Shown: positions 1-13,009, numbered from the stretch's first letter. The stretch is 64,000 bases of DNA from Heliopora coerulea (GCA_030142905.1 JASJOG010000012.1:186001-250000); one strand, 5' to 3'. A program made the numbers and translations. Notes: a model not told the origin generated them from the sequence alone.

Positions 1-1883
1 ATTCAATTTACTCAGCTGAAGTGGATCAGTATATTCTAAACATATCCGCGCGCGAACTGCGTGGAATTTACAACAACAAGCCTTCTTAATGTCACGTAGT
101 TTGCAAGCCCAATTGAATATGAGTGAACAACTCTTGAATTAAGTATAAGAACTCATCAATATAAAGGCCTCGAGTCATTCTTAGCGACCTTTTTTTTTTC
201 GGTTATGAAGTCGGAACTGTATTTTCAACTGACACTACATTGCCATCGAATGCTTAACTTAAATTTTTCACCCTTAAGTTGTTTAGAATATAGACATGAA
301 AGCCAAAGTCGCGGTACATTTGGCTACTTGAGTAGAACTACTCAAAGATTACGCGATAAGATGAAGTAACACAATATCGAGAACCTGGCACGGGAATGCA
401 GGAATGACTTTCTATTCAACTTACAGGACTGAACATAGCAAAAAGCTATCGAAACCACGCTAAAAGGTCGTAAACAATGCTTATGTAAAAGTCATCTCTG
501 AGACAAATGAGAAGATAAAATGTACGGAATATGAAATGAGGAATTGTAGAGATAAGATTACTGTATGGGAAGGAGTTAGTAAGTTTGTTTTTCCAGGTGA
601 ATTTAAAATCTCACAAGAGCTAGATATATCGAGACACCAAGTATCAAAACAAAAGGCTTGATATAGGAACCACTATTACCATCGTCAGAAGCATAAAAGA
701 AACGTGCCATAAAGCAACCGTGAGAGAGCAACATATGAAGCAAGCAAAGTGTCAGTCGCAAAATACCGTCAATCAATCCTGGATTTTAAAATAATTTGTT
801 CGCCCTTCATGGAGTATGACAACAATATGTTTTCGTCAACGGTAAGATTGGTAAAAATTTTCTCCGGCAAGGTTCCAACGATTTAATTACCGGCAACTTT
901 TAATCTGTTAGAGATATGAGATTTCAGAATCTGTCACCCTCTTTGCTATTCGGTATTTCGCTATGGTATTTTAAGCCTACTCTCTACTTTAATTCTATGT
1001 TCTTTCGCCTCTGATCTGTTATTAAAACGCACGCCATTGCCAAGTAGATTCATGAACAGTACACTTTATCATTTATAATTATTAATACAGGGAGACGAAA
1101 ATATTTATCTGTTCAAGGTAAATATTCGCAATGTTTCACGGAGATTGATTGGAAACACAAGTTTGTTAAAGTTGGTTGTCCATATAAGCGTTGTCCAGAG
1201 AAAGATTGGTTATCATGGTGATTTACGTTACTCTCATAGTGTGCGAAAAAAAACTTGTTTGTCAATGTGTATAATGAACGCTGTTTACATCTTTCTAATT
1301 ATGGCGCCTAGTCAGTATTGTCAGTATTGTCCATCGGTTGTTTTATTGTTCAGGAAAAAGACAAAGGTTTAAGATACAAAAGATTCCTTACCTCAAGAAT
1401 CTTTTGTCTTTGTACTTTCCCGTCAAAAGAATATCCCGCTTGAGTGCGAACCAATCACAACCAAAGTGCTTCCCTCAAATTAAATCATAAAACTAAATAT
1501 AGTTCTGATATTATCCGTCAGTAATGGTGTGTCCATGTTTCTAATTCGTCTATGAATAAAATTTTTGATATTATTTCATTTCACGAATAGCTAGCCTAAG
1601 TATAAGAACACCAAAGGTAAATTTGTCAGGTCTTTATCGATGCTATTTTCATATTACTGGGAAAAAAATCCCAGTCCAATGAATTGCTTTCGTTTGCTAT
1701 AAATCGAGCAATATATATTTTGCCGAAGGTTAGAAATATTAGTTTCAGATTAGTCCTAGAAACCATTTATTTCATCTCACGGAGGCTTCGTCATGTTTAC
1801 TTTAAATAACTGACATTGACCTTGATTGTCACAATATTCACTAGCTTATCATTTCAACTTGCTCTTGATGTTTACAGCATTAA
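1..1883. other. Intergenic, no gene recognised
   Basis: I see no convincing exon, RNA gene or transposon here. The reading frames are short (the longest is about 75 codons at 1145-1372) and have no domain, signal peptide or good splice context. The base composition is AT-rich with scattered A/T runs. The segment ends at the target-site copy of a small MITE. Confidence 0.5.
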
Positions 1884-2003
1884 GGCCCAGTTCAAACGTC
1901 GAACTTTTCATGTGCCGAATCAAATGCAAATCAGTTTGAATAAAGGATTTTGTTCATTAACATTAGATTTGGCACATGGAAAGTTCGACGTTTGAACTGG
2001 GCC
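1884..2003. mobile_element. 120-bp MITE with long terminal inverted repeats
   Basis: The left end GGCCCAGTTCAAACGTCGAA is matched in reverse by the right end, and the arms pair for almost 40 bp with one or two differences. A 3-bp TAA flanks both sides (1881-1883 and 2004-2006). A TWA-type 3-bp duplication is typical of PIF/Harbinger elements, so I infer a non-autonomous Harbinger-like MITE. It has no coding capacity. Confidence 0.75.
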
Positions 2004-2712
2004 TAAGTTTCTTGTGATGCTATACTCGCTCTTTTTCACTAATAAAAAAGCCTAATCGAAATTTTTGTCATATCGCAAAAAGGCATGGAAATTAAAGGAG
2101 TAATATATATGCAACAGAAAAATGTACGAAAATGTCGTTGAAAAAAATATGCAACTAATGTCGATAACGCATCGTGTCCATTTTCACAATATTCGCCGAA
2201 GGCAAAGTGAATTGAGCAGTGTTGCATCCTCCCCAAAATGAATTCAAGGAGATTATTCAACAAAGTTTGTTGAGCCTTAGGCAAATAATCATTGTAGCAT
2301 AATTACACAGGTGGTTATTTGAAAGACACTATAAAAAAGTTTCAAAAACATCTTGTAGTAAATTGTTGCTTTTTTACATCATTGCCTACTTTTGAACGGT
2401 TTAATGCTGATTCTAGTAGTATCTTTTGCATTCTTCGGAAGTCAATATTCATTGAATTCAACGATTTCCTTCTCATAACATTTACAAATATAGCTGCCAG
2501 TTTGCGTAAATGCCTTTACTGTTATATTGACCTGTTGGTGATAATTTGACGTAAAAGAAATAGAAATATGACGTAACTTTAATAGAAATATGACGTAATT
2601 TTGGCAAATCATCACACGGGGTATTTTATAATCACCTGCGTAATAATACTGATGACTCTTACTTTTATTGTTATTGCAGACTCTACAGCCTTGCAGCTAC
2701 TTTGTAGCCAAG
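2004..2712. other. Upstream region of the receptor gene
   Basis: No gene is recognised. A short degenerate tandem motif (AATAGAAATATGACGTAA-like) occurs at about 2550-2600. The promoter and 5' UTR of the receptor gene presumably lie here, but I cannot point to a TATA box or an initiator. Confidence 0.4.
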
Positions 2713-5700
2713 ATGAGAAGGGAGATTTTATGTTTTCTACTTTTAACTATAGTTCTCAAAGCGAACGGTCAATATGGTAAGTATTATAGGTGCGACTGCT
2801 TGTGGGCTTCACTTCATCGCCAACCATTTAAAGGTTGCGAAAAGATCCACTGCTTTGAAAATACCTGCGCTATTAATACAAAAAAAAACAAAGCTAAGGC
2901 AACTCAGACGAAGACTACACGAGGCAATCTTTGACCCTTTAACGCCCAGTGCCCGATGTACTGGACGCTAACAACAAATGAACAAATAAATGAAGAAAAA
3001 CTGCAGACAAAGAACAAGGAGAAAAAAAAATCCGGCACTAATGGGTTAAGTGAGGGATGGGAGTGATTTCCAGTTAGATTAATCAATCTTTTTCTTTATG
3101 AAAGATTTTAAGTGCAAATAGAACGTATACCGTAATTTCTTCGTAATCTCCCACAATCTTGTTTCTCGTTTTAATGTCAAACGCCATTTGGGAAACGTTC
3201 AACAACTGCTTATGATTAGCAGTACTTTCAAACGTTATAAAGATTGCCCGTGGAAGACGAAAAGTGGTTGACTAACGCTAAAACGCCTTGTTTTTAGACA
3301 ATCCATTGAGTCCAGAGTACAAGGAGCTACATAACGATTTTCGCAGTTTTAAGATTCAAGTATACATAGCTAACCTGAAAAGAAGGCGGAAAGTGTTTTT
3401 TACAGCTCGTCAAATATCGTGTAAAAACAGATGCAGTGAGACAAGATCGAAAACTTTCTACTGTCACTGTGACGTCAAGTGTCAACTGTACGAAGACTGT
3501 TGCTACGATTACTGGAAGAGGTAAGCAATAAGCAATGACAGAAAAAGCAAAAAGAGAAATGTAACGGTAGTTCCGATAGTTCTTTAAAGCTTGGTTCTCA
3601 TATAAATACAAAGATCGTGCGATAGTAGCACGATACAAGGGCTTTTTAGTTGTGTGACGATCGTACGATTGAGAAAATAACAGTCTCTATTATCGTGCAG
3701 ATCGTGCCAGTCATGCAGCGTGAGTCTAGGAAGTAGGTTTGCAGTCTACTTTCAAGACTGTTTCATATATGGTTTTAACGATTAGTCATCAGGCTTAAAG
3801 GTTATCGCTAAGAAATGCTGTCTCGGTTCTCTGCTAGATAACATGAATGCAAAACCAAGTCAATTTGCTTTCCGTCCCAACATGTGGATGTCACAGTCAA
3901 CCTTATGTTTACTGGATCAAGGTTATATCATTGATCAAGAGAAAATAGACCGCAGGCTTCACAGCATAAATCTTAGGGTTGTACAGCTCTACCACACTAC
4001 TAGAGTTAACTGAGAGCAAAGAATAGGTTTCATAATCAACCTTAGAATAGACTGACCATTACTTAATCATCCTGAAAAACCGAACAAGCGCAAAGAGTAA
4101 GTGTTTACGTCCATTTCAGAATGAGCAGATGACTGCTCTACAAAACTATCAAAAACACTTCGAAAATAGTGAAGATTATGTCGTCAACCTAGAGTTACCA
4201 AACCAACCTCTATCACACAGCCACACAGTTAACTGAGAACAAACTACATATTTTCGTAGTGCATCTTACCAGACCACATCTTTACTGGCTAAAAAATAGA
4301 GAAACTGAGTCCAGACTTTCTACTTCAAAGTCAGTCTTTAAAGTTGGCCTACACACGTTAACCGATTCTTTATTTCTTTCCCTTGCTTATATTTCTAGCT
4401 GTAATAAAAATAAAACCGTTCAGCAGTCAGAGCAAGATAGACGACAATGCATAAGCATTCTTTACCGACAGCACACTAAATTCCTCTACTGGTTTGACTT
4501 CCCAGCCAAAATGCCAAGAATCAAAGGCCACATTATGGTCAACACCTGTCAAAGTTCCACCTCGGATATCCAGAGAAAATGCTTGAACCCCGACCCAAAT
4601 GACATATTTGGACGAATTCCAGTCGAGGGCTCAGACAACCTGACGTACCGCAACAGGTATTGTGCTGTTTGCAACGGGAACGCGCTAAAAACAACAACGA
4701 ATTGGAGATACGAGTTAATTTGCAATCCCCAAAACCACGTAAGAAATAAAACTGCAGAAGAATTGAGATTAAACAGCTGCATGTCTGCCAGCAAGCCAAG
4801 CTGTACCATCGAGGACGAAAAGTATTTTAAGAACAATTGTACGTGGTATTTCGCCCCACCAAAAGGCCACCCAAAAAAGAATACAATATGTTCGCCTGTT
4901 AAAACATGCCCGAAAACACCCGTCATCACTACAACCGCCTCAAAATACCGTAAGCTAACCCTCAAGTGTCAGGCATACATGGGAATTGTTTATCACAATG
5001 GAGTTTTTTACAAGAACTTCCATTGCGCTTTGTGCCATGGAGTGAAACCTATACAACTCCAGTCTATGCCAATAACAATAGTCTTTCCAACAATTTCGAT
5101 ATTTTTTGAAACACCGAAACAAAAAGTTAAAAGACATATAGACCACTCAACGGACAATAATGGAACTAATATCACTAGACTGCTGAATAACGGCTCATAT
5201 TGCACTAAAAATAAAACCAAGGTGCTCCCAGGGGAGCGCTATCTGACCTTCGCCGGTTTTGTGGTTTCCATGGCTTCGTTAGTCATGCTCCTAATCCTGT
5301 ATACCACGTTCAAATGTCTACGAACCACAGCGGGGAAAATCATCATGGGTTTATCAACCTCGCTCCTGGTTTATCAAACGATACTGCTGCTGAGCCAGAA
5401 TTTAACCAGGAATGCAGCGGCATGTAGTATAGCTGCCATATTCCTCCACTACGCAATTCTTTCGGCTTTTGCTTGGATGAGCGTGATGAGTTACGAGGTT
5501 TGGAATACGTTCGTCGTAAATGGTAAGTGAAAATAATGTACAAGTTGGTGTCGGAAGAGTAAGCTACTGATTGGTTAAAAATCGACTTCCTTTCCATTGA
5601 ATTCATATAGACACTGACGTAGGCATAGACAGACATATATACCAGACATCAGACAAATAGACACTGGTGTAACCACCAGAGTGGCCTGGGGGGTAGGCCC

Positions 5701-7533
5701 CACTAAAAATTTAATGGGCCACCACATCTTGTAGAGAAATGTAACTATCAATCTCTATTAAGTTGGATCTTTTCGTAATTGCACATGTGCAAGATGACAT
5801 ATTGAGTGTTTGATGACATATTTGAGTGTTTGAATGGCATTCTCGAAACTGTGTACTTGATGTTGTCCCCCCCGTTTCCTGAGGGCCTCTCAAGGCCCCC
5901 ACTATTAGCCCTTATGGTTATTACAGGTGGCCTGCATTATACAGTTACTTAGTTAGTTAGTCATTTAAATGTTTCACTCTCACCACCAGATACTTGATAG
6001 TGCTAACAAAGTTGTTTTGTTGTCGTTGTTTTGTTGTTGTCGAATAGAAAACCAGACGACGCACAAACAAGCAGACGGACAAATAGACAACTTGACTTCA
6101 GATAGACGAATAGAGGCAGGTGACGCACAACAAGACAGACAGACAGGGAAACAGACACAAACAGACAGTCATTCAGAAACATTAAAACAAAATAAGACAA
6201 CAAACAGAGAGGACATGGTTCACAGTGTAATTCCCAGAAAAACTAATTTCACCTGCGTGTAAACTTGATGACATAGAATGGCAATTTCTCACACTATATA
6301 TATATCATTTCTAGTGGTCCTAAACGTTAACTACAAACATATCATTTCAATTTCTCAGCAAACAGATATGTCACTGAGGATAACTCGAAGTTCCGGTTTT
6401 ACGCGCTCTACGTTGTGGTCAGTCCTTTGGTTCTAGTGGGAACAGCGATCATACTTGATCAGGCCGGGGTAATAGCTGTTTACTGGCCAAGCAATGAAAT
6501 AGGTGAGTAAAGTTGCTTCATCAAAACGCACACTCATTGAAAAATTTACAACTTAATTACCTTTGAGATTTATATTTGCAGTCTTTAGTACTCTCCACTT
6601 AATGTTCCAACTTTTGGAAGTCAGAAAAATTACACTCAACTGCTCTTTTACTATAAGAGAGAGCAAATTCCGAAAACCAAGGCCATCTTTCAACTTAAGA
6701 TTTAAGTTAACAAAAGATGAAAACTGTGAAATGGGGATATTTCGATTTTATTGCAAAATCATCTTCAGACCAAGTGAACTAACATAAGCAAACCTAAGGT
6801 TTATATATACATGGGAAAAGGGATTATGACGGTTAAAACTTCTCTGACGAATTTAATTCGTTTCATACGTCGCATAACCGGCGCATTTAAATCGACTGAA
6901 TTAAATTCGTCTGATTTAAATGCAACGATTGTGCGACGTATGAAACTGCTTTAACACATTTCAGCTAAAAAGCTGCATTACGTTCTAAAAAGTTAAAAAA
7001 TTTGACAATGGATTATATATTTAATTAATTATTAATCATATAATTAATTACATACAAATTTAAAAATTTTGATAACGTTAAAACTTACTGATAAAGAAAG
7101 TCAGAACAATTGAGCTCTATCATTGCACGTTGGGACAAAATAATGTTTGAATCTATTAGTTTTCTCGGGAGGAGAATATTGCCTAGTTACTGACAACCAC
7201 CGGTAGTACTGTACTAAATGCGAACGTCTTAATAAACAAGTCCAACATTTCATCAAATTACTTAAAAAAAACAATTAAAACTCATAATTTTTACTGCATA
7301 TAAGTTTCCTTCTTTTGACTTTTTTCGAAGGATACATTTATGTTATTATTCAATCGTGTTAAAGATATTGAAGATTTTTAGGAAATTGTTATAATATATG
7401 TACTTACGTATTTTTATATATTATTTGCATATATGTTAATTTTGTTCTTTATTAATTACTTAATTATTGTTATTTCGTCAAGACCGTAGGTGAAGAGCCA
7501 CTTTGTGGATATACTACAATAAATTCATTATTA

Positions 7534-7589
<56 letters not shown>

Positions 7590-9708
7590 CTGTTTTCTGG
7601 CAACTAAACAAACGGTGATATATGTCCACAACTTCTACCATGCTAATTCAAAGTTCCACCGGTCAAACTCTTAGTGATTTAAAACCATAAGCGGATAATA
7701 AACAAGGTGAACCAGTACAGAATCGTAAACAAATCCAAATCGATATGACTTCTATACGCTATATTCCAGCCCTTTCTACCCTTAACATTTTATTTCACAT
7801 TCTTCCTTACAGGCGTTCCAAACTCTTGCTGGATCACGAACCCATTATCTCATATGTTGTTCTTCAGAATTCCCGTCGCTCTATCCCTCCTATTGAACAT
7901 CATTTCCCTTGTTTGGATTAAATTTAAAATAACACGAGAACAACAGGTACGAGATTAACATTGTAAGCAATTTGTTGATTGTATTGCTGCAGTCCAATAA
8001 CAGTAGTTCTGATACTCTGTAGTCTACTTGGTAGTACGTCGCAATGGAGTACCAATAGTTTAAGAAGGGACAGCCTACTGTATAATTTAGTTGGTATACA
8101 GTTTTGTACTCCGCCACCGAATCTATGTAAAACCCCGTTTACACAGTTAACATTTTGGGCACGGCGCGGCTAAGACTTTGGTACGGATGCCGCTATTTTT
8201 GGGCACGGCACGAGTGATTTTCAGTGTAAACGGTACGGACTTCTCAAAATTTAACCGTGCCGAACACCTCTGTATATGCAGTTCTCGGCTCAACTAATTT
8301 ACCTTGCCGTGCCCAAAATTTGCCGTGACGTGCCCAGAACGATACAATGTAAACGGGGTTAAAAACTTACGGGGAAATGAAATGTATCTCGATGTTTAAA
8401 CTCAGCATTTTTATTCTTGTGGATTTTCGAAGGAAACAAAAAAGCTTAAACCAAATGAGCCGAGACACCTTCAAACGATAAAGAACATCAAGCTGTACGG
8501 GCGCTTAAGCATTGTGATGGGAATAACTTGGATTCTTGGTTTCACGATTGAATATTCTGCGATAATGAAATATCTTTATGTCGCAGTAAACAGTTTGCAA
8601 GGTGGGTGTAATCTCCTTTTCAATAACCATTTGACTAAGATGTGTATAAGAATGGTATTCTTTGTCGAGTTTGTTTGTTGTCACTGGGCTTGGAAAACTC
8701 CAGTTGTAGCTAATAAAATAGTAAATAGAAAGCTAGAGAAAATTGTAGCTAATATACAGCAATATAAAACATTATCCAAACAAAAGCATCTTCAAAAACT
8801 GGATACAGTAGTCAGATCAAGATGACTGAATCAGTAATATTTTGATATTGGCTTTCAATTAGTCTGATGATGACTTTGTAATTAAGTCGAAATCTTTATT
8901 TACTGATTTCCTCAATCAACTTAATGTAACTAGAATATCCTGCTTTTAAAGATGCTTTTATTCGGATTATGTTTTATTTTATATTCCTTCAAACTGTCGG
9001 CTTGTGTTGGTTTTGTATGGTATTCGATGAACACATGCATTCATACACAACTCATGATGACAATAGTGAAGGTTACGAAACGTTGGAAGGTGATTTTTAA
9101 ACTCTTGTCACAATACGACAATAGGATATAGCTTTTCTTAATAACACACATTTAGTATAATACGTCAAGGAGGCCCCATGTATAAACTGATCTGTATTTT
9201 GTCAGTCAACGGCGCCCCGGAGCGATGGTTCACCAAATTACGAAACCCCTTAAAGTTTCTAAACACAACAGTCAGAAACAAACAGTTGTCCAACAACAAA
9301 CTGCGAGGAGTGAGTAAATCCCGTTGGCCCGGAGCAAACGAGAGGATTAGGGGCCTGAGCGCATTTTATGACGTCATAACTATTACGATGTCACGACAAT
9401 AGCAGTTTGATTTCACGTGAACGTTTCAGACTGATTTTGATCTCATACCTCAGTCAATTTTTGACTCGCTGTAATGTAATCAGTCTCAGTGGGTGCGATT
9501 GTTTAATAATTAATTTCTTAGGAGGTGCCACATCCCCCACGCCTCTGGTAGTTACGTTGCTCTTTCTGTTTCCTTTTTAGGATTTTTCATCTTCCTTGCG
9601 TTCGTTTGGAACAAACGTGTGCTGCAAAAATGCAGACGTTCTCGGGATCCTGCAGTTTTTCAACGTCTATGGTTGAACACGAGAAAAGCTCCCGAAACAA
9701 ATGTTTAA
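2713..9708 (+). CDS. Secretin-like/Methuselah-like 7TM receptor with N-terminal somatomedin-B domain
   Basis: Seven exons join in consistent phase: 2713-2776, 3298-3520, 4399-5522, 6359-6502, 7813-7946, 8433-8601 and 9581-9708. They encode 661 residues. Residues 1-20 form a signal peptide. Residues 63-97 form a somatomedin-B domain with all eight cysteines (63, 67, 77, 79, 83, 89, 90, 97) and the CCYDY motif. A long Asn-glycosylation-rich, Cys-rich ectodomain follows, with two CxxC-type segments (CAVCNG, CALCHG). TM1 begins near residue 377. TM6 carries MGITWILGF and TM7 carries YVAVNSLQGFFIF, the classic family-B signature; the last exon supplies GFFIFLAFVWNKR. I see no GPS autoproteolysis motif, so it resembles Methuselah-like more than typical adhesion receptors. 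It should act at the plasma membrane as a G-protein-coupled receptor; its ligand is unknown. The start at 2713 was chosen because it leads directly into the signal peptide. Introns carry MITEs and a hammerhead-like motif. Confidence 0.88.
6846..6956. repeat. Small foldback element in receptor intron 4
   Basis: Arms TTTCATACGTCGCA and TGCGACGTATGAAA face each other, with a second, inner inverted pair built from GCATTTAAATC / GATTTAAATGC around a GAATTAAATTCG core. The structure is non-coding and probably a MITE remnant. I could not define a target duplication. Confidence 0.6.
7470..7590 (+). repeat. LINE-type 3' tail ending in (ATT)n
   Basis: A GTCAAGACCGTAGGTGAAG stretch leads through AATAAATTC into about 20 copies of ATT (7531-7590). 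CR1/L2-like LINEs in this window also end in short tandem repeats (for example ATTC at 49360-49390). I infer the 3' end of a 5'-truncated LINE inside receptor intron 4. No protein remnant remains. Confidence 0.4.
8131..8360. mobile_element. 230-bp MITE with AACCCCGTTTACA termini
   Basis: The ends AACCCCGTTTACA and TGTAAACGGGGTT are exact inverted repeats. The interior is GC-richer than its surroundings and has several GGGCACGG / CCGTGCCC motifs in both orientations, which extends the foldback. It lies in receptor intron 5. The target duplication is ambiguous because of A-rich flanks, so the superfamily is not assigned. Confidence 0.7.
8859..8906 (+). ncRNA. Hammerhead-ribozyme-like motif in receptor intron 6
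   Basis: CTGATGA (8864-8870) and GAAA (8889-8892) enclose a perfect 5-bp stem II (GACTT / AAGTC). Flanking TTAGT (8859-8863) can pair with ACTGA (8902-8906) as stem I, with one G-U pair. An extra T follows CTGATGA, as in the other motifs of this window. The order matches a type I hammerhead, the kind known from Penelope-like elements. Whether it cleaves is unknown. Confidence 0.4.
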
Positions 9709-10698
9709 TGACTGCTATGATGCTCACCTTGTTTGGATCAGGTTTAGAACCATATAGATCCATATACTTATGCTTGGTACTAGTGTTTACAATAGATCAT
9801 CATCCATCAGCTTAGAGTGGCAAATAATGACTTTAATTTGGCATTTTAAGGATTTGTGAAACAATGGTGGTGGATGACCGAATGGAGTAATGTCCATTGG
9901 AAGAATATTTTATACAATATTTCAAGTACGAGTTGGTGTTCTTCCTCCGATTTCTAGATACCGAGAAACGAGTTGAAAAACGAAGCGAAGCCGAGTTTTT
10001 TTAACGAGTTTCGAGGTATCTAGAAATCGGAGGAACACTAAACGAGTGTTTGAAATTACTTCTCAAACGAGCCAGTATTTTAGGCGAAAATCTAGCCGAA
10101 AGTTGGAAAAATTCAGCTGTAATCTACCTCCGATTTCTAAATACTGATTAATTATGTGTTTCTTTTGTTTTTGCTTTATGAGTTATTAATGAGTTTGAGA
10201 TTAAGAAGTCTAAACCTGCTTTGAATTCGGATTAAAAACAATAATCACTAATTATAATATTCAACAAAACCACATCAATGATGTCATCAACACATTAAGA
10301 TTGTCAAATAGCCTGACAAGCCATGATAAAAAGTGGTGAAATGTGCTGTAGAAATAAATATTCAATCAAACTATAAAGTTTGCTTCATATTACGATTTTA
10401 TTACATACTGTTTACCTGTATTTATTCACACACACAAACACATGCATATACATATATATAAGCTTCAAGAACCCGCTCCATGTAAAGTTTGAAAAAATTA
10501 TATAAATCAACTTTATTAAGCTCATATATATATATATATGTATATATATACATGAGCTTAATTAATAAGCCTTATATTTATGTATATATATATATATATA
10601 TATACATAAATATAAGGTTGAGTAACGTGGTAATGACGCTTGAGAGTGTGCTTGATATCTTTAATAATAGAGTGTAGAATATTTGGAGTAAACTAAGC
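9709..10698. other. Intergenic: foldback element and AT hairpins
   Basis: There is no gene. At about 9930-10066 lies a foldback repeat whose arms contain CTCCGATTTCTAGATACC and its complement around a GAAGCGAAGCCGAG centre. At 10523-10617 are two (TA)n hairpins, one a near-perfect palindrome bounded by CCTTATATTTATGTATA and its complement. These abut the Penelope-like element. Confidence 0.6.
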
Positions 10699-10806
10699 CC
10701 TGGTATTGAGCACTCTACCACGTTGATTTGGAATAACCATATTCCTGTATAGCTCCTAATTATAGTCGAGCACTCTACCAAAAAGACGTCCGGATAAAAA
10801 TTCAAA

Positions 10807-12962
10807 ATGAACTTTAAGAAGATCAATTTCAACTTGAAGAGCATCTCCCTTCACAATCTAGATGCGTACAGAAGATCCATCATCGAGAAAGTGGAAAGCG
10901 TCATTAAAAGAATGAGGTGGAAAGCACACTTCTTTCTGAACGGGGAAGGCGAATCAACAGCAAACACGTTTGGCCTAAAGCCTAAAATCAACCCGCTGAA
11001 AGTCAGAGAATTAAATGAATTCGAAGAAGATATGGTAAAAATTATCGAAAACCTCGAATTCCGAAACATGTATGACAAATACCTAAAGAACTTAAAAATT
11101 GACGTCAAGCAAGTACAAGCTTTCCCTAACGTTTTTTGTTTTTGCCGACAAAACTACGAACCTATACGAAATGACATCTGAGAAGTATAACCAACTGCTA
11201 AGCAACAACATCACGACAACATACAAGCTAGGAAGCAGCACAATAGAAGACGATATTAACCAAGAACTCAAGGTCATCGCGGACAATCTAGGAATAGCAA
11301 GCAGGATAGAACCAATGGCAAAAAACAAGCTTTTATTTTATTTCACTCAAGGACCACAAGGAAAATTTCGAGAACAACCCAAAATGTGGACTTATCAATC
11401 CGGCTAAAAGCGAATTAGGTAGAGTCAGCAAAGTTATCCTGGATGAAATTAACTCAAACCTCAGATCCATCACCCAAGTAAACCAATGGCTAAACTCCGA
11501 TGCAGTTATAAACTGGTTCAAGAACATCCAAGAAAAACACAATCACACATTCCTTTCATTTGACATCGTCGATTTTTACCCATCCATTACCGAAGACCTC
11601 CTCAACAAAGCAATTTCCTGGGCCAGCAACCAAACCACCATCACAGACCAGCAAATAAAAATCACCAAACATGCACGCAAGTCCCTACTATTCAACGAAG
11701 GTAAACCATGGGTGAAAAAAGAAACTAACGGAACGTTTGACGTGACCATGGGTAGGTACGATGGAGCAGAAGTATGTGAGCTAGTCGGGCTGTTCATGTT
11801 AGATAAATTGGGAGAAAGGTTCGGAAAAGAAAACATTGGACTGTATAGAGATGATGCCCTGGCCATATTAAAGAACGTAATTGGCAGACAAGCAGACAGA
11901 TCAAGAAAAACAATGCACGAGATATTTAACAGCCTTGGTATAAAAATCACCGCCCAAACCAAACAGAAAGTGACGAACTTCTTGGACATCACCTTGGACT
12001 TGCGCAACTCAACATATAAACCGTACAAGAAATCAATTGATGAACTTCTTTACGTACACAGCGACTCTAACCACCCACCATCAGTTCTGAAACAAGTACC
12101 AACCTCAATCAACAAACGCCTATCAAAGCTCTCTTGCGATGCCCCAACTTTTCAAGAAGCAGTTCCACCATACCAAGAAGCCCTCAACCGCAGCAACTTC
12201 CGCACGCACCTCTCGTATGAGGACGGCAAAACGCCCGAGAATCTCCCTCCTAACCGACGCCAGCGTCATCGCAATGTTACCTGGTTCAACCCACCATACA
12301 GCAAAAATGTCAAGACCAACGTAGGCAGAAAATTTCTCAATCTCATCGACAAGCATTTCCCATCAACCAGTAAACTCCACAAAATACTTAACAGAAACAC
12401 GGTAAAAGTAAGTTACAGCTCCATGACAAACATGAAAACCTTCATTCATAAGCACAACGACCTCGTCCTTTCCAAAGCATCAACAAGAAACCAACCACAA
12501 CAGCCACAACCACCTCCAACATGCAACTGCCGCGATAAAGACGACTGTCCTATCCCTGGAAATTGTTTGGTATCAAACGTCATTTACAAAGTTGAAATAA
12601 CGACAACGGACAACGCAGACACAAAACAGTACATTGGTATGACATCTGGTGAGTTCAAAACACGGTACAGAAATCACACGAAAAGCTTCCGGGTCAAAAA
12701 GTACGCCAACGAAACGGAATTATCTAAGCATGTATGGGAACTTAAGAAAACCTGCCGAAATTATGAAATAAAATGGTCTATTTTGAAATGCGTCCCCGCA
12801 TACAAAGAAGGATCGAAGCGTTGCATCCTTTGCTTGGAAGAAAAGCTGCAAATTCTAAAGGCGAACAAAGGGAATTTGCTGAACAAAAGATCGGAGATCA
12901 TTTCCAAATGCCGACATGCCAACACGCACTACTTATGGAATGCACGACGTAAACGGGAATAA
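10807..12962 (+). pseudogene. Penelope-like reverse transcriptase / GIY-YIG endonuclease, frameshifted
   Basis: Three overlapping frames together give one Penelope-like polyprotein. The N-terminal part is 10807-11140. A shift near a T-run (about 11131-11145) moves to the frame carrying DKTTNLYEM, and a second shift near 11335-11350 moves to the frame that runs to the stop at 12962. RT motif A is FDIVDFYPSI, and the catalytic box appears as LYRDDALAIL at about 11840. The C-terminus has a Cys-rich linker (CNCRDKDDC) and a GIY-YIG nuclease domain (YKVEI...YIGMTSGEFKTRYRNH, about 12585-12680). The two shifts mean this copy cannot make a full protein, although the last 417 codons are intact. Confidence 0.85.
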
Positions 12963-13009
12963 TTAAATCTGGGACAGCATAAAAGGGATGGTTGCAATTG
13001 ATTCATTCT

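Noticed and set aside
4539..5220. Minus-strand frames of 63-138 codons opposite the large receptor exon.
   Set aside because: They are shadows of a strongly supported plus-strand exon with conserved splice phases.
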